Below are positions 1-8,271 of a DNA stretch of 64,000 nt, one piece after another. The translations under genes and the position numbers were made by a program. The DNA is taken from NCBI RefSeq assembly GCF_009183655.1, contig NZ_WEIO01000005.1:186001-250000 (forward strand), in the 5' to 3' direction. The notes under the pieces are model-generated. The model was not told the DNA's origin. It did not search any database and was given only the letters and a program-made list of their open reading frames with translations. Each line of letters begins with the position of its first letter. The first letter of the stretch is position 1. The stretch is from Bacillus aerolatus (GTDB lineage Bacteria > Bacillota > Bacilli > Bacillales > Domibacillaceae).

Positions 1-1806
1 AAGCACTTTCGCTTCATCGACAGTGATTGTGAAATAATCATAATCAGCCGCTCCCTGTTCTTCTGGAAATAAAGTGAAATCTTTTTTCACGTAAGGTAAT
101 GACTTAACTTCTATAGGCGTTTCAGGATCGGCTTTCAGCGCGCTGAATTTTTCAGCTGTAAATGTGTAGCCCGACAAGCCGGACGCATTGTAGCTGCCGT
201 TCATATCTTTAACTCCGACAATGAGCGTTCCTTTTTCTTCCGCAGTAAATAAGTATCCTTCCTTTTCTCCGGCGCGGCCTTTGTTATGTTCGATGAGGAA
301 GCCTTCTTCTGCTTCCGCTCCTTCAGGGATAAAATAAAAATCCATCCCATAATCATAATCGCTGCTCGCTTCCAAAGCGGTTTGCACATGCTCATTTTCA
401 TTTAACGCCACTTTGTACCAGTGCGTTTCACGAGGCGTTTTCAGCTGCCCTTTCAATACGTTTTTCCCTGCTTGCAGTGCCTTTGCTGATTTAATGAGCG
501 TCTTGCCTGTTAAAACAGGCTGTTTCGGCAGCTTTTTCACATCGTACGAAAGGGCCGCGAGCGGATTAACGAGACCGTTGGCGTAAGCCGTGTCGTAGCC
601 TTTTGCTCCGAGGTCAGTCGCCGTTTTTTCTAAAATGTTTTCAATGTCATACGAAGTTAATCCTGGGTGCTTCGACTTTAACAAGGAAACCACACCGGCC
701 ACCATCGGGGAAGCCATCGATGTTCCTGTTAACGAAGCGAAGCTTGACCCTTTCCCATTTTCATAAGCCGTGCTGTAAATATCTTCTCCCGGGGCGACAA
801 CATCAACAGACGGGCCAAAGTTAGAGCTGTCGGACAGCTTTTTCTGGCGGTCGATGTTGCCGACGCTAATGACGCCAGGGTAAGCGGCCGGGTAAGAATA
901 CATATCGGACGATTCATTTCCAGCGGCTGCAACAACAATTGCTCCGCTGTCAATCGCCTGACGGACGGCTTCTTCCACAAGCGGCGAAGAAGCATAACCG
1001 CCGAGGCTTAGGTTAATGACATCCGCCCCTTTAGATACAGCATATAAAATGCCTTCAGCGATCGTAAAATCATTCGCGGTCATTTTTCCATTAAACACAT
1101 CAACCGGCAAAATTTTGGCATTCGGGTTGACGCCGTGGCCGCCAATGCCGTTATTCGCTTTTGAAGCAATGATGCCTGCGACATGTGTGCCATGAAGGTC
1201 ACGGACGGGATTTTTTGCTGGATCTGCCGCATTGTAAGGTGGCAGCAGCTGGTCTTTTAAGTCTGGATGCTTGAAATCGACACCGCCATCAACGACCGCG
1301 ACGGTCACTTTATGCTTGCCGGAAAGTTTTAGCGCTTTGTCGATGTTCAGCATCGGCAAATGGTGCATTTTTGCTTTTTTCGGGTCTCCCTGCACCGCGG
1401 CAAACTGCTTGTACTTCACGCTCGGTGTAATGGAAGACACTCCTTTTTGATTCCGATAGACGCGCAGCACATCGCTCACTTTTTTGGACTTCGGCACATG
1501 GACAACGTCATATCCTAATTTCGGCAACGACCGAACAAGCGTCGTTCCTGCTTTTTTATGGACACTTTTCGTGAGCGGCTTGCTGTATTTAATAACAAGG
1601 GTGTTCGAATCAACAAGTTCGTTTATTTCTTTTGCCGCTTTATATGCTTCTATATTTTTCACATTGGCTGCGGCGGTCACAGGAGCCTGTTCTGCTGCCT
1701 GCTTAAAAATTTTCACTTCTTCATTATGTACGCCAGCTCCTGTTGCTGTCGGAAAAATCATGACAGCGGACAGGCCGATGGCGAGCGCTTTTTTCCAGCT
1801 TTTCAT
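1..1806 (-). CDS. Subtilisin-like S8 serine peptidase (3' end outside window)
   Basis: Secreted subtilase that would hydrolyse proteins outside the cell. About 602 codons are visible and the reading frame is open throughout. An N-terminal signal segment is followed by a propeptide-like region (about residues 40-140). The catalytic triad is clear: Asp173 in VAVVDGGVD, His205 in HGTHVAG and Ser363 in GTSMASP. After the catalytic domain (ending near residue 400) comes a beta-rich stretch (THWYKV, YDYGMDFYF, GTLIVGVKD) resembling the pre-peptidase C-terminal domain of secreted proteases. The ATG is preceded by a purine-rich site. The C-terminus lies beyond the left edge. Family certain; exact substrate unknown. 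Confidence 0.93.
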   Translation of the reverse strand, partial: MKSWKKALAIGLSAVMIFPTATGAGVHNEEVKIFKQAAEQAPVTAAANVKNIEAYKAAKEINELVDSNTLVIKYSKPLTKSVHKKAGTTLVRSLPKLGYDVVHVPKSKKVSDVLRVYRNQKGVSSITPSVKYKQFAAVQGDPKKAKMHHLPMLNIDKALKLSGKHKVTVAVVDGGVDFKHPDLKDQLLPPYNAADPAKNPVRDLHGTHVAGIIASKANNGIGGHGVNPNAKILPVDVFNGKMTANDFTIAEGILYAVSKGADVINLSLGGYASSPLVEEAVRQAIDSGAIVVAAAGNESSDMYSYPAAYPGVISVGNIDRQKKLSDSSNFGPSVDVVAPGEDIYSTAYENGKGSSFASLTGTSMASPMVAGVVSLLKSKHPGLTSYDIENILEKTATDLGAKGYDTAYANGLVNPLAALSYDVKKLPKQPVLTGKTLIKSAKALQAGKNVLKGQLKTPRETHWYKVALNENEHVQTALEASSDYDYGMDFYFIPEGAEAEEGFLIEHNKGRAGEKEGYLFTAEEKGTLIVGVKDMNGSYNASGLSGYTFTAEKFSALKADPETPIEVKSLPYVKKDFTLFPEEQGAADYDYFTITVDEAKVL

Positions 1807-1926
1807 TTTATGATATCCCCCTGCGATTTTTGTCTACTTATTTTTATAATAACGTAAAAAAAAGAAAAATAGTTTCCCTTTTTACATATTTTTAGGAATA
1901 AGTGTAATTTTTTTCTAACCTCGTGT

Positions 1927-1967
1927 AAAAAAAGCTGCAGCCACTGTTTATGCGGCTGCAGCTTTTT
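1927..1967 (-). terminator. Intrinsic terminator after serA
   Basis: Inverted repeat AAGCTGCAGCC / GGCTGCAGCTT with a T-run on the leftward strand, a few bases past the serA stop. It has A/T tracts on both sides, so it could also work rightward. Confidence 0.85.
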
Positions 1968-1973
1968 GATCTT

Positions 1974-3149
1974 TTAAATAATACGAGTCATTACGACGCC
2001 TGTAATTTGGCTAATTTTTTCGTTCAGGCCGGGAATCACGTCACCGTTTACTTTATTGTCAATATCGATCATCGTGTAAGCAAAGTCGCCTCTGCTTCTG
2101 TTCACCATGTCTGCGATGTTCAAGCTGTAATCTGACAAGGCGGAAGTAATTTGCCCGACCATGTTCGGGATGTTTTGGTGATAAACAGTAACACGGCGCT
2201 TTCCTGTATAAGGAAGAGAAGCGTTTGGCATGTTCACTGAGTTTTTAATGTTTCCTGTTTCTAGATAATCTTTTACTTGGCGGGCGGCCATGATCGCACA
2301 GTTTTCTTCTGATTCTTTCGTAGAAGCGCCAAGATGCGGAATCGGAACCGCATTTTTCATTTTCAATACATTTTCGTTCGGGAAGTCCGTAATATATTTG
2401 CCGACTTTTCCGCTTTCAAGCGCAGCTGCCATGTCTCGTTCGTTAACGAGTTCGCCGCGGGAGAAGTTCAAAATGTGGACGCCTTCTTTCATAATGTCGA
2501 ACGTAGTTTCATTGAACATTCCTTCTGTTTTATCTGTTAATGGCACGTGAACCGTAATATAATCAGATTTTGCATATAGTTGTTCAATCGTCATTGCACG
2601 CTGAACATTACGGGACAAGTTCCAAGCAGTATCGACTGAAATGAATGGATCAAAACCGATAACGTCCATATCCAAATCAAGCGCATCGTTGGCAACAAGC
2701 GCTCCGACTGCACCGAGCCCGATGACGCCGAGTGTTTTTCCTTTAATTTCTTTTCCGACAAATTGCTTCTTGCCTGCTTCCACAAGCTTCGGAATTTGGT
2801 CTCCCTGTCCTTCAAGCCCTTTCGTCCAAGTGACACCGGCAAATAAGTTGCGGGAAGAAGCCATTAAAGAAGTTAAAACAAGTTCTTTTACCGCATTGGC
2901 ATTTGCTCCTGGTGTGTTAAAAACGACAATGCCGCGCTCTGTATACGCGCTGACTGGGATATTATTGACTCCTGCGCCGGCCCGGGCAACAGCTTTTACA
3001 TTTTTGTCGATTTCCATGTCATGCATATTATAGCTGCGCAAGACGATACCATCGGGACTTTCACTGTCATTATCAATCGTGAAATTTTCTTTATTGAACA
3101 CATTCAAGCCGCAATCGGCAATATTATTTAACGTTTTAATTGTAAACAA
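1974..3149 (-). CDS. serA: D-3-phosphoglycerate dehydrogenase
   Basis: Oxidises 3-phosphoglycerate to 3-phosphohydroxypyruvate, the first step of serine synthesis. It has a D-isomer-specific hydroxyacid dehydrogenase fold with NAD motif GVIGLGAVG, catalytic Arg in NFSRGELV and His in PHLGAST, and a C-terminal ACT domain (RVTVYHQNIPNMVGQI...). I chose a TTG start giving 391 residues beginning MFTIKTLNNI: GGGGAG sits 9 bases upstream, and this matches how relatives begin. An upstream in-frame ATG at 3176 would add nine residues, overlap serC and lacks a ribosome site. It lies directly behind serC, so the two make a serCA operon. Confidence 0.95.
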   Translation of the reverse strand: MFTIKTLNNIADCGLNVFNKENFTIDNDSESPDGIVLRSYNMHDMEIDKNVKAVARAGAGVNNIPVSAYTERGIVVFNTPGANANAVKELVLTSLMASSRNLFAGVTWTKGLEGQGDQIPKLVEAGKKQFVGKEIKGKTLGVIGLGAVGALVANDALDLDMDVIGFDPFISVDTAWNLSRNVQRAMTIEQLYAKSDYITVHVPLTDKTEGMFNETTFDIMKEGVHILNFSRGELVNERDMAAALESGKVGKYITDFPNENVLKMKNAVPIPHLGASTKESEENCAIMAARQVKDYLETGNIKNSVNMPNASLPYTGKRRVTVYHQNIPNMVGQITSALSDYSLNIADMVNRSRGDFAYTMIDIDNKVNGDVIPGLNEKISQITGVVMTRII

Positions 3150-3168
3150 TTGCTCGTTCTCCCCTTTT

Positions 3169-4251
3169 TTATGCATGATTTTCTTCGAATTGTTTCATAA
3201 AATCGATGAGGGCTTCTACACCTTCAACTGGCATCGCATTATATATGCTGGCGCGCATGCCTCCGACTGACCGATGGCCTTTTAACGTTTCTAAGCCCGC
3301 TGCCTTTGCTTCTTTTACAAATGCTGCATCGAGCTCTTCAGACGGTGACACGAAAGGTATGTTCATGATGGAACGGCTGTCTTTTCTGACTGGAGATTGG
3401 AACATCGCTGATTTCTCAAGGAAATCATACAGCATGCCCGCTTTCTTGCGATTGATTTTCTCCATTTCCTTCAAGCCGCCAAGCTCTTGCAGCCATTCAA
3501 ACACGAGCTTCGCCATATAAATTCCGTATGTCGGCGGCGTGTTGTACAAGGAGCCGCTCTCACTGTGCGTCTTGTAGTCCAGCATCACCGGGCAGTTTTC
3601 CGATGCACGGCCAATTAAATCTTCACGGATAATGACGACTGTGAGTCCTGCTGGGCCGATATTCTTCTGTGCGCCGGCGTAAATTAAGCCGAACTTCGAC
3701 ACATCTACTTCTTCCGATAAAATATTGGAAGACATGTCCGCAACAATCGGCACGCCGCCTGTGTCAGGAACACTTGTAAAAGCTGTTCCTTCTATAGTAT
3801 TGTTCGTTGTAATATGTACGTAATCTGCTTCCGGATCAATCATACTGCTGTTCACTTCAGGAATATAGCTGAAGTTTTCATCTTCTGACGAAGCGATAAC
3901 ACGGATCTGACCATATTTTTTCGCTTCTTTAATCGCCTTTTTCGACCAGGAGCCTGTATTCACATAGTCCGCTTTTTTGCTGTTTGCAAGCAAGTTTAGC
4001 GGCACCATCGCAAATTGCTGGGACGCCCCTCCTTGAATAAACAAAACTTTATAATTGTCCGGAATGTTCATCAAGTCTCTCAGAAGCTGTTCAGCTCCGG
4101 TAATAATTTCTGTAAACAAACCCGAACGATGGCTTAATTCCATAACGGACATGCCGGAGTCCGCATAATTGACTAATTCTTTCTGGGCTTTTTCCAATAC
4201 GGGCAGCGGCAGCATAGAAGGTCCTGCCGAAAAATTATACACTCTCTCCAC
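3169..4251 (-). CDS. serC: Phosphoserine aminotransferase
   Basis: PLP enzyme converting 3-phosphohydroxypyruvate and glutamate to phosphoserine and 2-oxoglutarate. The 360-residue length is typical. It begins [15 protein letters not shown], the family's N-terminal signature, and the PLP lysine is in [13 protein letters not shown]. The start is GTG with GAGGGAG six bases upstream. It is first in the serC-serA operon; its stop lies 19 bases before the preferred serA start. A catabolite-responsive-element-like site lies about 130 bases upstream. Confidence 0.96.
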   Translation of the reverse strand: MERVYNFSAGPSMLPLPVLEKAQKELVNYADSGMSVMELSHRSGLFTEIITGAEQLLRDLMNIPDNYKVLFIQGGASQQFAMVPLNLLANSKKADYVNTGSWSKKAIKEAKKYGQIRVIASSEDENFSYIPEVNSSMIDPEADYVHITTNNTIEGTAFTSVPDTGGVPIVADMSSNILSEEVDVSKFGLIYAGAQKNIGPAGLTVVIIREDLIGRASENCPVMLDYKTHSESGSLYNTPPTYGIYMAKLVFEWLQELGGLKEMEKINRKKAGMLYDFLEKSAMFQSPVRKDSRSIMNIPFVSPSEELDAAFVKEAKAAGLETLKGHRSVGGMRASIYNAMPVEGVEALIDFMKQFEENHA

Positions 4252-4379
4252 GTGAACTCCCTCATTCGTTTTTTATTTTGAAATCTGAAAATTAATACTT
4301 TAATAATATCCATGAATTATAAATTATTCCGAATCACTTATCAAGAGGACTTCAGGCAACTTTCTCTCACTTTTTTTGT

Positions 4380-4393
4380 TGGTACCGCTTTCA
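4380..4393 (-). promoter_or_regulatory. cre-like CcpA site near serC
   Basis: On the minus strand TGAAAGCGGTACCA matches the CcpA consensus TGWNANCGNTNWCA at all but one fixed position. It lies about 130 bases upstream of serC. Sequence match only. Confidence 0.35.
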
Positions 4394-4635
4394 TTCCCTA
4401 CTTAATAGCGATTGTCAATTTACGAACATTTTTTGTTTTTTTTTATCATTCGTTCGCTTTCTTCGCTGTTTAATTTTTCAGCCGAATTTTAAAATTCTTG
4501 CAAATTATTATTTTCTTCATAACTTTTTACTTTCGTTTTCAATTAACATTTTCCCCTTACTAAAACCTACAATCCCAGTTATAGCTTCATATAAACGTAG
4601 TCAGATTCTTTTTAATTTTACAACATTTATATTGT

Positions 4636-4666
4636 TTGTGACAGATTTTTAACATCTTGCTATAAT
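4636..4666 (+). promoter_or_regulatory. Sigma-A-type promoter for the alanine/glycine symporter
   Basis: TATAAT preceded by TGC (extended -10) with TGTGAC or TTGTGA 18-19 bases upstream. It predicts a leader of about 200 nt before the symporter ATG. Confidence 0.5.
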
Positions 4667-4768
4667 AAAAAAGCTTCAACTAGAATTTTTAACAATACGC
4701 CCCTTTTTCGTTTTTGTTTTTATCAATTGTCAAGCTTACCGTAACTAGTCGTATGTTTTTCGCCACAT

Positions 4769-4783
4769 TTGAAAGCGGTTGCA
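4769..4783 (+). promoter_or_regulatory. cre-like CcpA site in symporter leader
   Basis: TTGAAAGCGGTTGCA matches the CcpA consensus with one mismatch. It lies roughly 100 bases downstream of the predicted promoter, a position suited to roadblock repression. Confidence 0.4.
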
Positions 4784-4876
4784 TTTTATCCGCAGGCTGG
4801 TGGAGTTTTTTTCATTTAGCTGCTCTTCCCAATTTTTTGATGAAAAAGGACGACCATCTCATAAGGAGGATCTATT

Positions 4877-6277
4877 ATGTTAGAAGTTTTGCAGAAAATC
4901 AACGGCGTACTTTGGGGGACACCAAGTCTTATTCTTCTTGCTGGTACTGGTTTTTTTCTTACTTTTCTATTAAAAGGGTTACAGTTTCATCGGCTTATCT
5001 ACGCGTTTAAACTCGCATTCACGAAAGAAGATGAAAACGATGCGCAGGCAGAAGGTGATGTTAGTAACTTTAAAGCTTTAATGACAGCGCTCGCAGCAAC
5101 AATTGGAAACGGTAACATTGCCGGTGTCGCCACAGCTATTACACTCGGCGGGCCGGGCGCTATTTTCTGGATGTGGATCGTCGGCTTGCTCGGCATGGCA
5201 ACGAAATATGCAGAAGCGCTGCTTGCGATGAAATACCGTGTAAAAAATGCCAACGGCGAATATTCCGGCGGGCCGATGTACTATATTGAACGTGGCCTTG
5301 GCCGCAAATGGAAATGGCTCGCTGTCGCTTTTGCTTTATTTGGGGCCTTTGCTGCACTCGGTATCGGGAACAGCGTGCAATCCAATACGATTGCTGATGT
5401 GATGAGAGGTTTCCATATTGATGGCTGGGTAACTGGAATCGTTCTCGTTATTTTGACAGCACTAATTATCTTTGGGGGGTTACAAAGAATCAGCACAGTA
5501 GCCGGATTCTTCGTGCCGATCATGGCGGTTCTTTACATTGGCGGTTCTTTGCTCATTATCGGAATTAATCATGATCAGATCATTCCATCTTTCCAATTGA
5601 TTTTCCATTACGCATTTAACCCTATTTCGGCAGTAGGCGGGTTTGCCGGCGTCGTTGTAGCTGAAGCTGTCCGCAACGGGGTATCCCGCGGAATCTTCTC
5701 AAACGAAGCGGGCCTCGGTACAGCCGCTCTAATTGCTGGAAACGCCCGTGCTGACCACCCAGTGAAACAAGCACTCGTTGCGATGACAGGTACATTTATC
5801 GTTACAATCATCGTTTGTACAATGACTGGTCTCGTTCTATTAATGACTGGCTTCTGGGATCCGACCGGCGGCACAATTTCAGGTGTAGCCCACGATGCGA
5901 CACTTGAAGGCGGAGCTTTGACGACAGCAGCTTTCGGATCCGTCCTCGGTACATTCGGTGAGTGGATCGTTTCTTTATCCGTTATTTTCTTCGGATTCTC
6001 CACAATCGTCGGCTGGTACATGTACGGGGAAAAATGTTTCGAGTACATTGCAGGCTTGAAATACATTAACGCGTATCGTATCGTTTACGTATCTGCTACG
6101 GGCATCGGCGCCGTCGCCAGCCTGACAACAGTCTGGGCATTTGCCGACATGGCCAACGCCTTAATGATGATTCCGAACTTAATCGGTATCCTGCTTCTAT
6201 ACAAAGTTATCAAAAACGAAACAGACGACTTTTTCAAAAGCAAAGCGTTTAAACAGCCTACGAAGAAAGTAAGCTAA
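4877..6277 (+). CDS. Alanine/glycine:cation symporter (AGCS family)
   Basis: Sodium- or proton-coupled importer of small neutral amino acids. The 466 residues hold about 10-11 hydrophobic segments and the AGCS signatures ATIGNGNIAGVATAI (about residues 74-88) and GVSRGIFSNEAGLGTA. The start has AAGGAGG at ideal spacing. It is a single gene followed by a strong terminator, divergent from serC. Its specificity (alanine, glycine, serine or glutamine) cannot be read from the sequence. Confidence 0.93.
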   Translation: MLEVLQKINGVLWGTPSLILLAGTGFFLTFLLKGLQFHRLIYAFKLAFTKEDENDAQAEGDVSNFKALMTALAATIGNGNIAGVATAITLGGPGAIFWMWIVGLLGMATKYAEALLAMKYRVKNANGEYSGGPMYYIERGLGRKWKWLAVAFALFGAFAALGIGNSVQSNTIADVMRGFHIDGWVTGIVLVILTALIIFGGLQRISTVAGFFVPIMAVLYIGGSLLIIGINHDQIIPSFQLIFHYAFNPISAVGGFAGVVVAEAVRNGVSRGIFSNEAGLGTAALIAGNARADHPVKQALVAMTGTFIVTIIVCTMTGLVLLMTGFWDPTGGTISGVAHDATLEGGALTTAAFGSVLGTFGEWIVSLSVIFFGFSTIVGWYMYGEKCFEYIAGLKYINAYRIVYVSATGIGAVASLTTVWAFADMANALMMIPNLIGILLLYKVIKNETDDFFKSKAFKQPTKKVS

Positions 6278-6284
6278 TAGTAGG

Positions 6285-6319
6285 AAGCTGCCGGGAGATG
6301 ATCTCCGGCAGCTTTTTTT
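6285..6319 (+). terminator. Intrinsic terminator after symporter
   Basis: Perfect stem AAGCTGCCGGGAGAT / ATCTCCGGCAGCTT followed by seven T. Confidence 0.92.
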
Positions 6320-6334
6320 GTAAGTATGTTTGCT

Positions 6335-6519
6335 GCAGAGGTAGCAGTTGTGCACACAATATCAAGCTTTACGCACGGGACGGCGAGATTTGTACCCCCT
6401 TTTGTCGACTCTGAATCGACTTTCACTTTCTGATCCGAGTTAAGCGGTTTGTGCACCAAGTGGAGGAGATTGTACACGGACTTTCGGGATTTGCGCACGG
6501 ACTTTTGTCGTTTCTGCAC
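6335..6519 (-). repeat. Degenerate tandem array with 21-bp period
   Basis: Read on the minus strand, at least four consecutive 21-bp units begin GTGCAGAAA, GTGCGCAAA, GTGTACAAT and GTGCACAAA; the first two end AAAGTCC. The array decays leftward through about five less regular units (GGTACAAAT, GTGCGTAAA, GTGTGCACAA). It fills the gap between the symporter terminator and the zinc-ribbon protease promoter. Similar degenerate arrays occur in other Bacillaceae intergenic regions as far as I recall; function unknown. Confidence 0.6.
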
Positions 6520-6643
6520 CTGTACATTAACACTTCCACAGCCAATAGCCTCCCTACAGACAATTCAGTATTGTAAATTAGTAGATACGTACAGTATGAT
6601 AGTAATAAAATATTACTATTTTACTATTCCGGAGGTGGTCCTT

Positions 6644-8002
6644 ATGTATTGCCCGCATTGTGGAACAGACATGGGAGAACGCGCACGCTTTTGTCCCGGT
6701 TGCGGATCGAAGAAAAAGAAAAGCTCTTTCATAAAGCTTTTATTTATGCTTTGCACAATTAGCATTATCGCTTTTGCCGGCGCCATCGTTTATATGTCTC
6801 ATGGATCAGGCAAGTCACAAAAAACCGAAACGGCTGTTGCTCCGGTGAATGTGATCAAAGAAGAACAACCCAAAACACCGCAGCAAGCCGTTGTTCTTCC
6901 GAAAAACATCTCGAAAAAAGAGCAAAAAGCAGTAACAGAGATTATTGAAGAAACCCAGAAAAAAGTGTACACCATTTTTACCGACACCGGACAAGGATCC
7001 GGCTTTCTCGTCAATAAAAAAGGCGACGTCGTCACGAATGCTCACGTAGTAGAAGGAGCTTCTTCTTTAACGGTAAAAGACAAAAATGGCAATACACACA
7101 ATGGAAAAATTATCGGCTACTCTAATACAATTGATGTAGCAGTCGTGCGCGTACCTAAATTAGCCGGCCAGTCGCCGCTTGCACTCGAAAAAAGCAGCAA
7201 GGCAAAAGTTGGTGAAGAAGTCATCGCTCTCGGCAGCCCGCTTTCGCTCGAAAACACCGCCACACTTGGCCACATCACCGGAGTCGACCGCAGCTTCTAT
7301 ATAGGAGACTTTACGTATGAAGGCATTTATCAAACGTCTGCCGCCATCGCCCCCGGCAGCAGCGGCGGTCCGCTCGTCTCGAAAGCAACCGGAAAAGTGC
7401 TCGCCATCAATTCGGCCAAACGAATGGACCAAGACGGGATCGGCTTTAGCATTCCGATAAAAGATGTGAACAGCATGATTCAAGGCTGGATTCAACATCC
7501 GCTGACAGAAGACGAAATCAACTCCCTGTTTTACAATGAAAACGGCGAATTCTTTTACGAGGAATTCTGGGAAGAAGATGCCTACTTTGACGGCGGAGAG
7601 TACAGCGAAGAAGAAGAATATGAGTATGAATACGATGATCTTCCTGAAGAGTCGTATGAAGATGAAGAAGTTCCTGAAGAATCGTACGAATATGAAGAAA
7701 CTCCTGAAGAAGTATATGAAGATGAAGATGGCTCCAAAAAAGAAAGCGATGATAATTATGATGAATACGATGAAAATGAAACAGCCGAGCCGCCTTCTAC
7801 AGATGAAACGACTCCGGATACAAGCGCAGAAGAAAACAACATGCAGCCGCCTGCCTCTGACGAACCTATCGACGAGATCATAGATATGAACGGGGACGGC
7901 ATCGTCGATATAAATGATCTGACAGAAGATATTAATGGCGACGGTGTACTCGATGAAAATGATTTAATTGCAGCCGGAGTTATAACGGAAAACGAACTCT
8001 AA
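6644..8002 (+). CDS. Membrane-anchored zinc-ribbon trypsin-like protease with acidic tail and EF-hand-like C-terminus
   Basis: 452 residues. Order: a zinc ribbon at the extreme N-terminus (CPHC...CPGC), one membrane helix (about 29-49), an HtrA/DegP-type trypsin domain with His ~133 (TNAHVV), Asp ~163 (TIDVAVV) and Ser ~239 (PGSSGGPL), a very Glu/Asp/Tyr-rich linker (about 300-400), and a C-terminal calcium-loop pair (DMNGDGIVDINDL and DINGDGVLDENDL) like a dockerin or EF-hand. No PDZ domain follows the protease. The start is the ATG after GGAGGTGG; a longer upstream reading exists but would translate the 21-bp repeats. The protease domain should face outside. Target unknown. Confidence 0.85.
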   Translation: MYCPHCGTDMGERARFCPGCGSKKKKSSFIKLLFMLCTISIIAFAGAIVYMSHGSGKSQKTETAVAPVNVIKEEQPKTPQQAVVLPKNISKKEQKAVTEIIEETQKKVYTIFTDTGQGSGFLVNKKGDVVTNAHVVEGASSLTVKDKNGNTHNGKIIGYSNTIDVAVVRVPKLAGQSPLALEKSSKAKVGEEVIALGSPLSLENTATLGHITGVDRSFYIGDFTYEGIYQTSAAIAPGSSGGPLVSKATGKVLAINSAKRMDQDGIGFSIPIKDVNSMIQGWIQHPLTEDEINSLFYNENGEFFYEEFWEEDAYFDGGEYSEEEEYEYEYDDLPEESYEDEEVPEESYEYEETPEEVYEDEDGSKKESDDNYDEYDENETAEPPSTDETTPDTSAEENNMQPPASDEPIDEIIDMNGDGIVDINDLTEDINGDGVLDENDLIAAGVITENEL

Positions 8003-8014
8003 TGATTCATTTTT

Positions 8015-8063
8015 AAAAAAGCTGCCTTTCAAGGTCGTCTATCCCCTTGAAAGCAGCTTTTTT
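8015..8063 (+). terminator. Intrinsic terminator after the zinc-ribbon protease
   Basis: AAAAAAGCTGC-CTTTCAAGG paired with CCTTGAAA-GCAGCTTTTTT. Confidence 0.85.
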
Positions 8064-8231
8064 CTTGTGTCCTTTGTTCATTTTTGCCCGCATTGATGGT
8101 TTATAGTCTTTCCGCATTTGGAGTATAATAATGGTAACTGTTGTGGAAATCTTTGCTTTCAGCTCTATGATTCGGCGTTTGTTTTTTAAAATACATTTAA
8201 ATTTTTGTAGAATTTTGTCGGTTGTTTACTG

Positions 8232-8237
8232 TATAAT
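8232..8237 (+). promoter_or_regulatory. -10 box upstream of uracil permease
   Basis: TATAAT 35 bases before the permease ATG with no good -35. No PyrR attenuator (antiterminator/terminator pair) was seen between it and the gene. Confidence 0.35.
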
Positions 8238-8271
8238 AGCTACAATTTGTGTTTAATAAAGGGGAGTATAT

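Larger units (their letters stand above)
4252..4876. other. 625-bp AT-rich divergent intergenic region
   Basis: Separates divergent serC and the amino-acid symporter. I see no credible gene. It holds a rightward promoter and two near-consensus catabolite (cre) sites, listed separately. No T-box or riboswitch signature was recognised. Confidence 0.6.

Noticed and set aside
5608-6066. 152-codon frame antisense to the alanine/glycine symporter
   Set aside because: Shadow of a strongly supported membrane transporter; Pro/Thr/Val-rich translation with no start signal.
6449-6643. N-terminal extension of the zinc-ribbon protease
   Set aside because: It would translate the 21-bp array; the ATG after GGAGGTGG gives the expected MYCPHCG start.
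7536-7883. 115-codon Lys/Met-rich frame inside the protease gene
   Set aside because: Out-of-frame reading of the acidic GAA/GAT repeats.
8003-8271. PyrR attenuator before uracil permease
   Set aside because: Only one terminator is present and it belongs to the upstream gene; no anti-antiterminator pair.
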